Below are positions 34,401 to 44,045 of a DNA stretch of 64,000 nucleotides, in pieces; the first letter of the stretch is position 1; each line of letters starts with the position of its first letter. The position numbers were made by a program, and so were the translations under genes. The notes under the pieces were generated by a model that saw nothing but the letters and a program-made list of their open reading frames with translations, was not told where the DNA came from and did no database searches. The stretch is from Antedon mediterranea (Eukaryota; Echinodermata; Crinoidea; Comatulida; Antedonidae). The stretch spans positions 2,356,001 through 2,420,000 of the forward strand of contig NC_092679.1 of NCBI RefSeq assembly GCF_964355755.1, in the 5' to 3' direction.

Positions 34401-37310
34401 TCTAAAACGTTAATATGTCCAAGATTTATTTAAAATAAATTTAGGGTTTTTTTTGTTACATGATCGCTTTAGTTTAAATTAAATAAAGGATTATATTGAT
34501 TAATGTTGGACAGGAGGATCAATATTACAGTTTCTAGGTTTATTTTCTAATTTTGAAATCTATTTGGAATTATGTACAGACATGATTTATAATGTGAGAA
34601 ACTATTTTCTGTGAAATTGTTTCAATTTTGAATTTAACTAGATTTGATTTATAAATTTCACACTTTATGCATATGAAGCTATTACAATTTGTTTTTAGAT
34701 TAGATTTTTTTATTTTAGAATAAACTTTTGTAGGTTCATTACACACATAATGTACATAAAGTATATTCAATATTATTAAATTAAAAATACAGATTGACTT
34801 AATATTTTACAGTGAAATAATAATTTATGTCTTCTGTTTACAGAAATTTAATTTAATGTTTGTTTGTAATGCATTTTCAGCCCCTTGATGTTGTTTGCAA
34901 TTTTTGGCCCCAGGATGTTGTTTTTAATTTTTGGCCCCTGGAGGTTGTTTTTAATTTTCAGCCCCTGGATGTTGTTTGTAATTTTCAGCCCCTGGATGTT
35001 GTTTGTAATTTTCAGCCCCTGGATGTTGTTTGTAATTTTCAGCCCCTGGATGTTGTTTTTAATTTTTGGCCCCTGGAGGTTGTTTTTAATTTTCAGCCCC
35101 TGGATGTTGTTTGTAATTTTCAGCCCCTGGATATTGTTTATAATTTTCAGCCCCTGGATGTTGTTTATAATTTTCAGCCCCTGGATGTTGTTTGTAATTT
35201 TCAGCCCCTGGATGTTGTTTGTAATTTTCAGCCCCTGGATGTTTATGATTTATTTTTAGCCCCTGGATGTAGTTTGCAATGTATTTTAGACCCTGGATGT
35301 TTACAAAGCAAATAAATACATTATATGTTATTTGCAGTGCAATTCCAGCTTCTGGATATTTGAACAAACAGAGGAGATTAATTCTAATAACCTATTTGAT
35401 TTTCTTCTTGTACATTGCAGAAATTAAATCTAAGTGGTGCTAGTTTGCGGCGTGTGACTGCTGTATTTTCAGTTCCTGGATATATTGCCCTTAGTCTTGC
35501 CAATCTTCTATTCCTATCTGGTATTAGTATGGGCTATATATACTTTGAACGGCTGATTATTACCAGTGAGTATTTCTTTATCATAGATCATTTTATTTCC
35601 CATCCTAGTAAACATTGTGCCTGGGGATTTTAATAAAGTGCCTGGGGATTGTAATAAAAGTGCCTGGATATTGTATGCTTTTGCGATATTAGTTTTATTT
35701 TATTAGGTGTTTTTTTTAATAATGTTTGAGTGGGAATAGAGAAGTAAATGATGTTTAGGTTGTAAAGTATTTCATATTCACTTATAAAATGACAAAATAA
35801 AGACAATTTGAAAAAAAAATTTGGTCAAAGTGGGTAACTATTATGTAACCTTAAAATGGCATATTCAAAAATTTTTTTTTAAAGAAATATTTTTTTTAGG
35901 GAATTTTCAAGTTCTGAGTTAAAATTCAGTGATAGTGAATTAATTCTTTTCAAATTTCTTGTTTAATAGAAAGAAAAATGTTCAAAATGTATCAATTTTC
36001 AATCTAGATAATAGGTTTGCCCGTAAGATGCCAAGTGAAATGTTTATATAAATTATATCAACAAATTATTAAATTATGGTAATAGGTTTTCCCTACGGCA
36101 CAAAAATAAAAGTTTTTATATTTCAGCTTTAAATTATTAAATATAATAATAATTAATTTAGTTTGTAAATCCGGAAATGTCTTGATGTGGTTTCCCGATT
36201 AATCGTACGATCAAAACGGTACTGGGTATGATCAACTAGCGTTCGTGTTCCCACCTATGTCTATTCAGGGTGTGATTATATAATAAATAAATAGTAACTT
36301 ATTAACTTTAATTAGCCAGGGTCTATTAACCTGTCATAGAAGGAAAAATCAATTTACCATTAATTTTATAATTTTCTTTTTAATAATGCATTAAATTCTG
36401 TCTTTGGAAATTGTACCAATTTGTTTTTTGAATACTCTGCTATGTACAATTGATTATCTGTCAAGACCCTGTCTTAGTTAGCGAGTTTTACGACACGCTA
36501 TATAATCTTCTTTCCGTTATTGCTTACCAATAATCTCTCAGTAGCGATACTTCTAGCTATATTTGGTTTTGTAAAAAACAAATAAGCAAGCACATTAGTT
36601 AGATGAAAAGAGGAAATCCTTTCGAACTCTGATTAAGATTTTTTTATGTGTTTATCTGAAAAAAAATGAGGAAAGCATAGTGTACTACACATATAAATAA
36701 ACATCAGTTTTTAATTATATAATAGTATGATCTGTTTTAAAATGAGATTTTAGAACTATTTGCCTTTATTTTGAGTAATGAATTTCCTTTTGGACAAAAT
36801 AAAATGAACTATGAACTATAGGTATGAAGTTTCTAATTATGGTAATGGTATCTACTGCCATATATAGACATAATTGTCCATACATGGTAATAATGTGTCA
36901 TCAGTCCATGTAGAATGTCCAAATAAGGAAATAAATGATATTGTTATCACATAAATATGATAAGCTGATAATGGTAAAGCTTGGTTCCCACTTGAATGCA
37001 ACACAAGGATGTAAACCCACTGTAAACCATTTAACCAATCACAACGCAATGTATCGTCCGAATTGTCACTTCTGATTGGTCAATTCACTTGCACTGTGCC
37101 TATGTTGTACTGTTGCGCCCAATTAGAAACCAATCTTTAGAATAAGATGGTTAAAGGTCAAATGACCTTATGAATATTCATTTTTTCCTTTCAGGTTTTC
37201 CTATTGGTCCATTGGTGCTGCTGCTTCTTTATTACTGTATGATACAACTCATTTTGGAATGCCATAGGATTTGCGGTAAAAAATATTTTTGTGAAAAGAA
37301 ATATTATTAA
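19475..37310 (+). CDS. HHAT: HHAT-B, second protein-cysteine N-palmitoyltransferase (MBOAT family, 530 aa, 11 exons)
   Basis: Tandem paralogue of HHAT-A with the same exon plan: 19475-19664, 20165-20226, 20887-21000, 21696-21890, 22972-23184, 24658-24829, 25531-25681, 27317-27352, 32523-32721, 35421-35565 and 37195-37310 (stop TAA). The sum is 1593 nt, 531 codons, and every junction is in frame. Exons 3, 4, 7, 8 and 10 have exactly the HHAT-A lengths. LPRLEILVYTVV opens the membrane region. DMWRYFDRGLHSIL supplies Asp369 and VFYWHGLEEHIFYW supplies His409, again 40 residues apart as in active HHAT. KYQVMFGIPNAVAMLDRV looks closer to vertebrate HHAT than the HHAT-A equivalent. Intron 6 begins GC (G|GCAAGT) instead of GT. 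Introns are swollen by repeats, the largest (27353-32522) being 5.2 kb. Both copies look functional; which one is the main Hedgehog enzyme cannot be told from sequence. Confidence 0.9.
19930..20080 (+). repeat. tRNA-derived SINE head in HHAT-B intron 1
   Basis: GGTGGTCTCGAGGTATGAAC, then GCTAGTGATCTGGAGG and GGGTTCGAGTTCCACCC are A-box, anticodon-arm and B-box-like blocks in tRNA order, followed by AGAACTACC. The mutated stems indicate a SINE relic rather than a tRNA gene. Confidence 0.5.
20391..20814. repeat. 14-bp minisatellite (ACTGTACCAACCGT)
   Basis: About 30 head-to-tail copies of ACTGTACCAACCGT, almost without variation (one CCTTACTG near 20778), within HHAT-B intron 2, ending about 70 bp before exon 3. 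Because 14 is not a multiple of three and the unit contains no stop in several frames, it makes long artificial open frames on both strands. Confidence 0.95.
23850..24010 (+). repeat. SINE tail copy in HHAT-B intron 5
   Basis: Reads ACAACTCCACTCCCAAAGAC and GGTTATCCTTGGCAATTTTC, matching the tail of the SINE at 11211-11460. The tRNA-like head is missing or unrecognisable, so this is a 5'-truncated copy. Confidence 0.55.
25290..25500. repeat. dispersed foldback repeat, family 3 (ATGGCATATTCAAAG ... GGGACAATACATCTTTAA)
   Basis: Ends with CATATTTTTGGGGACAATAC and contains AACTACAAAATAGCCTATTT. Related copies or halves lie at 1546-1625, 15265-15495, 21985-22260, 35810-35890 and 44090-44760. The last holds two copies in a row with a GTTGAATATGCCATTTTA block complementary to the other end. 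Confidence 0.55.
25779..25961. mobile_element. foldback MITE, family 2 (AAGCTTGGTTCCCACT)
   Basis: Begins AAGCTTGGTTCCCACTAGAA, continues CGTAACGCAAGGACGTAAAC and ends with the near complement GCTAGTGGGAACCACGCTTA. The centre carries ATCACAAGCGA and its complement TCGCTTGTGAT. Near-identical copies lie at 26635-26817, 42327-42488 and 48212-48394. Older copies are at 36978-37139, 41410-41524, 42030-42186, 42501-42642, 46675-46790, 48394-48490 (partial), 52331-52465 and 54330-54420 (partial). No coding capacity; flanks are usually TA. Confidence 0.8.
26885..27258. repeat. about 53-bp tandem repeat in HHAT-B intron 7
   Basis: About seven copies of a unit containing GGGCTTACATTTGAATCTGT and ATGTATGCAACTCCTGTTCA with AGTAATGAGCATT, some shortened. 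The array ends about 60 bp before the 36-nt exon 8 of HHAT-B. Confidence 0.85.
27541..27932. repeat. expanded core of a family 1 foldback element
   Basis: Starts with the family 1 remnant TAAGCTCTGACAACA and GATGTGCCCAAATATGG, then about 18 copies of the 18-20 bp unit TTCCCAAATATGGTAGTGAT or its TTAT variant. It ends with the element core ATATGACATCATC. Two longer blocks with AAAATACAGTAGTGATAT are repeated, showing higher-order amplification. It lies in HHAT-B intron 8. Confidence 0.8.
29295..29730. repeat. degenerate CTCAACTCGACCCTA tandem repeat
   Basis: Some 430 bp of imperfect 10-15 bp units such as CTACTCAACTCGACC, with a longer duplicated block (ATCATAGTATTCTAGGTTGC and its relative near 29270) bracketing the first half. 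Intronic in HHAT-B; no coding signal. Confidence 0.75.
30184..30253. repeat. polypyrimidine tract
   Basis: About 70 bases are almost entirely C and T on the plus strand, including a run of 13 C. This is low-complexity sequence with triplex-forming potential, within HHAT-B intron 8. Confidence 0.8.
31487..32165. mobile_element. 679-bp terminal-inverted-repeat element
   Basis: Starts AGCCTGTTTTCCTGTCGACG and ends CGTCGACAGGAAAACAGGCT, with direct TAA on both sides (31484-31486 and 32166-32168). The inner parts also pair (GTTGAGTTGCGTTGAG with CTCAACGCAACTCAACG). GC content is locally higher than in the surrounding intron. No open frame of note, so it is a non-autonomous DNA transposon. A TAA duplication would fit a PIF/Harbinger-type element, but that is inference. 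Confidence 0.7.
34870..35310. repeat. 27-bp tandem repeat with built-in TTTTCAG, HHAT-B intron 9
   Basis: About 15 copies of TTTTCAGCCCCTGGATGTTG followed by TTTGTAA, with a TTTTTGGCCCCTGGAGG variant. Each common unit carries a TTTTCAG that resembles a 3' splice site. The array stops about 110 bp before the true acceptor of HHAT-B exon 10 (TACATTGCAG at 35411-35420). A weaker relative, GTGCCTGGGGATTGTAATAA, recurs at 35615-35670 just after exon 10. Confidence 0.9.
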
Positions 37311-37552
37311 CTAATATTTGAATTGCACTTTTTCTGCACTCATTTGTTAACTGATATTTAATTTGCTAGAATCACTCTATTTTTAATTCTACGTGTTGGT
37401 GCAGTTTTTTTACTCGCGATCGTAACAAGCTGATTTAGCTTACAATGATAGCGAAAGTTAGCAACTCATCTTGTGTATTTGGAGGGAAACAACATTATTT
37501 GTGGATTCTCCTGTTTGTCAGTTTTTATGAATGGTACACATTTTTTTAGAAG

Positions 37553-37846
37553 ATGCATCTTCCACAACCAACATTTCTTCGCAGTAAATGTTATGAAATA
37601 TGCAATATGCAGTATATATGTGAAAAGGAGCCAAAAAATCCAAGTTTGACTTCTGAAAATAACCTATCTTCTAAAAGCTACCCCATTTTTGCAAAACCAA
37701 CCAACTTTCCAGTTCAGCATGAGAATAACTCGCAAATGTATCCAACGCCAATTTTATTTTATTCTCTGGTATTGTCCCTGAACTACCTGCAAAACCATGA
37801 TGATGCCTATATAGGTTTTTTGCAGTATCAAACAAAACTACTATAA
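37553..37846 (+). other. unassigned open reading frame, 97 codons
   Basis: Reads MHLPQPTFLRSKCYEICNMQ and continues to a TAA. It is cysteine-poor after the first third and has no motif I recognise. A second open stretch in another plus-strand frame (37890-38069) follows immediately, which could mean a frameshifted remnant of a longer gene or element. It starts about 240 bp after HHAT-B, so it could also be 3' UTR. Weak evidence for coding. Confidence 0.2.
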
Positions 37847-38455
37847 CTTAGCTGCTACTGTCAATGAGTACCCTCTTGTCAGAGGAGGATTGCAACGCCA
37901 ATGTATCCATTTAACTCTTGTCACACTGTCTATAAGCATGTTCTTGCCAGGATTGAAAAGGTCACAGCTTTTGATTGAACTGCAGATATGCTGTCTCTGT
38001 CTTGGAAAGGAAGAAAAATGCTTACTGCAACCGTACAATTTACTTTTGAAACTGCCATGTTTATTCACGTGATTTTTTGCGATATGAGCGAATTATACGT
38101 GAGAACGTACTTCTACGTTCTATGCTTGATGTTACTTCAAATTCTTTTTTAAGCATGACTATAATTTATTAGAAAGACGTTATTTTTTTATTCGATCAAC
38201 AAAAATAAATTATATACAAGAACGTTGAGTTTTGTTTAATATGATGTCAACTTTATCAGTATGTTTATGTTGTTAACAAGGTTTGGAAATGAAAGAACCC
38301 GTTGCCAAATATGGCAATGAAGTTGATAATCAGAATTGAAACCTGCATCAAGTTGTCGTGATGTTACTATTAATGATGAATCTAAAGCTCTGTCCACACT
38401 ATCAAACTAGTTTGACAAAAAAACTGTGATGTACCCAAATATGCTAGTGATATGA

Positions 38456-38985
38456 ACAAGAAATAATATATATATCCCCAACCACAACACCAATTATTTT
38501 CAACATAGCATTAGATATTCTGGACCTCTATTGTTTAACAATTTATCCCCCTTAATTTCCTGTGCTGCTAACAGCTATTCATTCTATAGTAAAATTAAAA
38601 ATTACCTTTTGTCTCATTACTGATCTGTTTGATATGGTCGTTGTTTTCATGTTCCGTGACTTGCTACCTTTATTATTCATTTTGTCATCATATTCGCTAT
38701 ATGCCATGCAGCTGTACTTTTTTCTGTTCTTCATTTTTTACTTTTTATTCCAACTTTTATCTACTGGTTTTATATATATATTTTTTTATTTCTTTATTGT
38801 TTAATTAATTTATTTTCTTTATTTATATTTTTTTTCTTCTCTTAATTTAAATTTGTAAAGACAATCCTGTCACAAGATTCTAATCTTTTAGGGATTTGCC
38901 TTCGTCCATTTTCTTGTATTATCACTTGCCATTTTGTTTTTGTTACTTTTGTTTTCTGGACGTGAATAAATGTGAATTGAATTGA
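38456..38985 (+). mobile_element. 530-bp insertion inside a family 1 element
   Basis: The foldback element is split at GTGATATGA. The six bases ATATGA occur on both sides (38450-38455 and 38986-38991), a target-site duplication. The insert is T-rich and ends GTGAATTGAATTGA, a short tandem tail like those ending many non-LTR elements. It carries an 80-codon hydrophobic frame of doubtful meaning. Most likely it is a 5'-truncated retroposon. Confidence 0.65.
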
Positions 38986-41900
38986 ATATGACATCATTGT
39001 GTCCATATATGGGCACATTACATTTTGTTGTCACCTAAAGCTAAGTTTGATAGTTTAGACCAGGCTTAACGAATATACGGTATTCTGAGACTCTGTTAAT
39101 GGATTGCCACCCATGTGGGAATGGTGCCTGTTCACACTTGGCAATCATTGGCTGTGCCAAGAAATTTAAAAAAAAACACACACACACAATCACACTCATC
39201 CTCGCGACATAATAAAAAATCTCCATCTTCCTCTCCCTTCCTTTTTTCCCAAACACATATTCAACCCTTGGTGAATTATCTCTTCTTTTGTTTATTAATC
39301 ATACTGTACGAACCAGATCATAATACTGAATTATTACCACGTTTTATTCTTCCCCATCGTCATGTCATTTTTATCTCTCTAAACATTGAAAAAAACCCCG
39401 GCAGATTAAGAGAATCATTACTATTGCATTAGGAATCAGTTGCAATTATACTAACCACATTAGTTGATGAAAATTTAATTGAATATTTCCAAAAATTATG
39501 AAGCGGAACGAATGAGTTTATATTTTAATAATTATGCCATTTCTGTATAGTTTATTGGAAATTGAAGATTTGTTGCATATTGTAAATGATCATTTGTTGA
39601 ATCAACGATTCATCTGATTGATACTTAAGGTATGATGTGGAACCATTTGGGGTAATGCATGCTCCCTTTTGGGTGATTTAATTTGAGTTTAACACGGTCC
39701 GATTCATATGATACTTAATGGCACCGCTTATTTCAAGTCAGTGTCTTGTTCACAGGTTGCTCGGACTGAAGAAAATTTAACAAACTAATGAAATGGAATC
39801 GACGACAGAAAGGCATTTAACGATCAGTATAATACGTTATTTATTCATTAATGTTAGTTAATAGGAAGATATTGCATCCCATGGGTGTCGTGGCCTGTAA
39901 ACAGTCAGTAAACCAACACATCATTAAATTAAATCAACTTAAGAATTCAACACGCACTGAAAAAAAATAGAAAAACAAATAAGATGGCGTATCGATCACC
40001 TTCGATTCTTACAGTGAAAGTGAAAACATGTCTAATTCTAGAAAATACATGCGATATTCAATTTTGAAAATCTAAACGAAATATTAAAATGGTTTTTGGA
40101 AAGTTCATATTTTCAATTCTATGATTTTTGTTTGTATTTCTCCATACGAATTCGACGGATTCTTGTATTGTGGTATTAAATATGGTGTCCACATAAAAGT
40201 GGCATTCCTTTAAATGCCAACTTTACGTCAATGGCTACCACAGGTGTCTCTATGTAGACAGTTAGGCCTACTTGAACCAACGGTACCAGTTTTAGAAGTT
40301 ATGGTAAATTTTATGATGTTTCTGTAGACTTGTGGTTGGTCAAAACGTCCTTGCGTTGCGTCCAAGAATTGTTTTTGTCAGATCGTGTGTATATTAGGAG
40401 GCCTGTTTACGGTTACCTTAAAGACATTTTTTTCTTATATAATAAAATCCGAAGTTTCGTTTAATATTATACTGATAATTAATTGTATTAAGTAAAATAT
40501 TGAATTAATGAAGGAGAGAAACAATGGATATGTATTGCTGAATAATTTATAGTTTCCATCAATTTGTTATTTGAATCATCCTCCTCTGCTGAAACCAATC
40601 CCAATGTTCCCAAAGTCTCATTTAAATTTTCTTTTAATTAGCGTACAATGACTTTGTTGGTTGTAGCCTCATATAACCCGAAGATCAAGGTCACGTGAGC
40701 CTTCTTTACGTCATCAATCCCAAGCCAATTTGTCTAATGAAGAAGCAAGCGATATAACCAGTAGTGGAATTACAAAATAGATTGATTATCAAGCTCCGGC
40801 GAGTAAATGTTTGTTGGTACGATATTGGTTTCTTGCGTTGTGTGTTGAATTTCACCCTATTTGTAGACACTGTAATATCTCATTTCTATATTTATATTAT
40901 TTGTCTGGCTATATCTTTCTCTATAGGCCTATTTATTTTATCGATATATCGATTTTATCGATATATCGATTTTAACAATTTTTTCCATCCATTTATCCAT
41001 TCGTCCATTCTTTCAACCACTTTCCTTTCGTTTCGTGTATTAATGTTTTTAGATACCATAGGCCTACACCTACAGAAATATATATAACCGTGTTCATTTT
41101 CTTCACACTCTGGTTAAATTTAATAATATTTAAAATAATGAAGGTAGCCTATAACATGTCCAGCTGATTACAGCAGTGCTGGCTACCCCTGTTGTTGCCT
41201 TTTTTTTAATCGTGGAAATATTTCGAGCCATTTCTTGCTTTTTTCCTAGGGTACTGTTATGTTTTTTCTTATATGATGATAATTAATTTTGTAAATCCTT
41301 ATTTGTATTTCCCACATTAGTCTGTAAAGTAAACGATACATAAATATGTAAGGTGTAAATATCTACCAAAAAATATCCATTAGTGTTCGAATCTTACCTA
41401 TCGGTGATAATGCTTGGTTCCTACTAGAACGCAGCGCAATGACGTAATCCGCAATGCAAGCGAATCGACCAAACCAAAGTGATGGATTATTCAAACTATC
41501 GCTTTTGATTGGTCAATTCGCAAATTTCACCAACAAGCGTTAACCTTCAAAACCGATGACATGATTTTCTATTTCTATTTAAAATGGTTGAACACGAATT
41601 ATTCAGTTGTGGACGGCTCCCTTGGCAACCCATATCGATTTATATGTATATTTCAATAGATAAATTGAATGCAGTAACAGTATACATTTACCACAACTTG
41701 ATGGATTTTTAACGTGTAATTACCCAAGCTCTTATAATAAGAATCATTCAATAAACTCATAATTAATACCTTATAAGTAAGTACACGTTATTCATTATGT
41801 TCATGGTACTTCCAACATTAAAAATAAGTTTGCCATTATTTATGAGAAGATTCTCGTACAGTGTCTAGAGACAATACACTCCTGAGCGGTTTCATGTCAA

Positions 41901-42239
41901 GCGACCAAGTCCAAACCCTAATTAATATTCTGAGCCTAACCCGCTATTATGTATACAAAAACAATCGACGGGACTCGAACCATTTACCTTCGACTGGGAT
42001 GCCAAAACAGTAACCATTAAGCCATGGAAAAGCTTGGTTCTTAGGACGCAACGCAGGGATATAAACCACAAGGCAACGAATCGACCAATCAGAAGCGATA
42101 TATTATTGGAACTATCACTTGTGGTTGGTCAATTCGCTGGCGTTGTTGCTTACACCACGTTGCATCCTAGTGGGAGCCAATCCTAAATTAATAAAAAACT
42201 GAACCTCTTTAATCCATCTATAATGTGTACAAAAACCAA

Positions 42240-42300
42240 CGGGGTTCGAACCCTTTACTTCGGACTGGGGTGCAATAGCAATATACATTCAACCATGCAA
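42240..42300 (-). repeat. tRNA-like SINE fragment
   Basis: On the minus strand AAAGGGTTCGAACCCCGTTGG is a perfect tRNA T-arm, preceded by a weak anticodon arm. A similar minus-strand block lies at 41960-42020 (GGTTCGAGTCCCGTCG). Flanking sequence and damaged stems point to SINE copies. Confidence 0.45.
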
Positions 42301-42610
42301 CTAGCTTTCCTCCTCTAACCCTCTATAAAGCTTGTTTCCCACTAGAACGTAACGCAAGCGTTTTAACCAATGACAAGCGAAGTTATAGACAGCAATCACA
42401 AGCGAAAAAGCCATCGCTTGTGATTGGTCAATTCACTTGCGTTGCGTTACGTCCTTGTGTTGCGTCGCTAGTGGGAACCACGCTTTAGTGTCCGTTACGT
42501 TAAAGCGTAGTTCTTATGAAGCAACGCAGGAATTTAAACCACAACGCAATGAATCGAACAATCAGAATCGATGGATTATTCGAACTGTCGCTTGACTGGT
42601 CAATTCGCTG

Positions 42611-42876
42611 GCGTTGCGTTCTAGTGGGAACCAATCTTTAGACGTATTTGCGTTGTGTCCTAGTGGAAACCAATCTTTAGACGTATTTGCGTTGTGTCCT
42701 AGTGGAAACCAATATTTAGACGTATTTGCGTTGTGTCCTAGTGGAAACCAATCTTTAGACGTATTTGCGTTGTGTCCTAGTGGAAACCAATATTTAGACG
42801 TATTTGCGTTGTGTCCTAGTGGAAACCAATCTGTAGACGTCTTTGCGTTGTGTCCTATAGTGGGAACCAAGCCTTA
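42611..42876. repeat. 39-bp minisatellite derived from a family 2 terminus
   Basis: Six copies of a unit with AGACGTATTTGCGTTGTGTC and CTAGTGGAAACCAATCTTT. The first unit is continuous with the right end of the family 2 element at 42501-42642 (GCGTTCTAGTGGGAACCAAT), so the array grew out of that transposon end. 39 is a multiple of three, which makes periodic open frames on both strands. Confidence 0.85.
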
Positions 42877-43719
42877 GTTTGAATTAATCGATAATTATTG
42901 CCGGTGTTTTCCCCAACCTCGTCCCACCATCTGGTATATTTTAACTTAAATAAAAGGGATTGAAAGCCTACAATGTACTTATGAGAACTATGATCCAATT
43001 TCCATTAGCATATAAGAAATTATAATTTTTGGCGTCAGAATATAATATCCGTCTTATTATCGATCCGAAGGAGCGTGATGGTTATAAAAGATAATTGTAA
43101 AATGTTTTTCTTTCAGACTCAAGTATCTAGGGCGTCTAGGGCGTATAGTTAAGTGCTATTCGCCTTTTAAATGTGCATCATCGGTTATGTTATATTAGTG
43201 CGTATCTAGGGTAAACAAATTGTACAAGCTGAGAAGAGTGAAATTATCTTCCCTGGTACAAGTAACTGTTCACAATAAAGAATGCGACATACAGTAAAAC
43301 CCTTACGGGATCCCTCCAGCAAATGTCCCCCGTAATAGAAGTGCTCCTGATTAGGGCTTGGCAGTGTTAACAACCATTATACGGCCCCTCCATGTTTCAC
43401 GCGAAATTGTCCCTTTAATAGAAGTGTCCATTGAATGGGGTTGGCAGCGCAGTCGTCGTGAGACGTAGTGGTACAACTCCTCGTTCGTTTCATTCTAAAA
43501 ATTCCAGCAGCGTTTGTATTTCATTAATGTAACCCGGTTCTCTGAAAGAAATATTAATCTGTAGAAAAAAGAAGAAAAAATGTCCACAGTAACCATGACT
43601 GAACGTTCATGACGCTGTTCAATTTCAAACCGTCTTTTAAAGTAAACAAGGCCAACAGTCATAAGTCGCATGCTCTCAGAAAAAAATGAACTTTCAAAAC
43701 GTAATGTACTTTAAAACTT

Positions 43720-44045
43720 TTCTGTACATCAAAACAGTTCAAAAAGTACAGAAAAACGCAAAGTGATACCCGACCGACAGACCGACCGACATAGTTAAAA
43801 CTTGTCTGTACATCAAAACAGTTCAAAAAGTACAGAAAAGCGATAAAACGCATAGTGATACCGGACAGACCGACAGACCGACCGACATAGTGAATTATAG
43901 AGTCGCGTCCACCCACGCGACTAATTGTCTCTACATCAAAACAGTTCAAAAAGTACAGAAAAGCGATAAAACGCAAAGTGATACCGGACCGACAGACAGA
44001 CCGACCGACATAGTGAACTATAGAGTCGCGTCCACGCGACTAAAA
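43720..44045 (-). repeat. 120-bp repeat with GTCGGTCTGTC tract, three copies
   Basis: Three partial copies with CATCAAAACAGTTCAAAAAG, ACGCAAAGTGATACC, GACCGACAGACCGACCGACA and a palindromic GTCGCGTCCACGCGAC end. The same family, in the opposite orientation, is at 53460-53580 and 54125-54240 inside a KCNH intron. Confidence 0.75.

Larger units (their letters stand above)
37311..42010. other. intergenic region between HHAT-B and KCNH, left part
   Basis: Contains an unassigned open frame near 37553-37846, a family 1 element interrupted by a 530-bp insert (38384-39068), a stretch at 39115-39432 with a possible retrotransposon relic, a short TATCGATATATCGATTTT direct repeat near 40940-40975 and an old family 2 element at 41410. 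A tRNA-like B box in minus orientation (GGGACTCGAACC) is at 41969. No gene recognised. Confidence 0.5.

Noticed and set aside
34860-35367. Open frames of 93-151 codons with repeats such as FQPLDVVCN
   Set aside because: They arise from the 27-bp tandem repeat, whose length is a multiple of three; they are open on both strands and intronic.
8694-37310. One fused gene made of both HHAT units
   Set aside because: Each unit has its own start, complete 11-exon frame and stop, and HHAT-A has a poly(A) signal before HHAT-B.
42562-42877. Periodic frames with SGNQSLDVFALCP and GHNANTSKDWFPL
   Set aside because: Product of the 39-bp minisatellite that grew from a family 2 transposon end.
43659-43976. 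105-codon minus-strand frame with repeated MRFIAFLYFLNCFDVQ
   Set aside because: Translation of the three-copy 120-bp repeat at 43720-44045, with no gene-like features.
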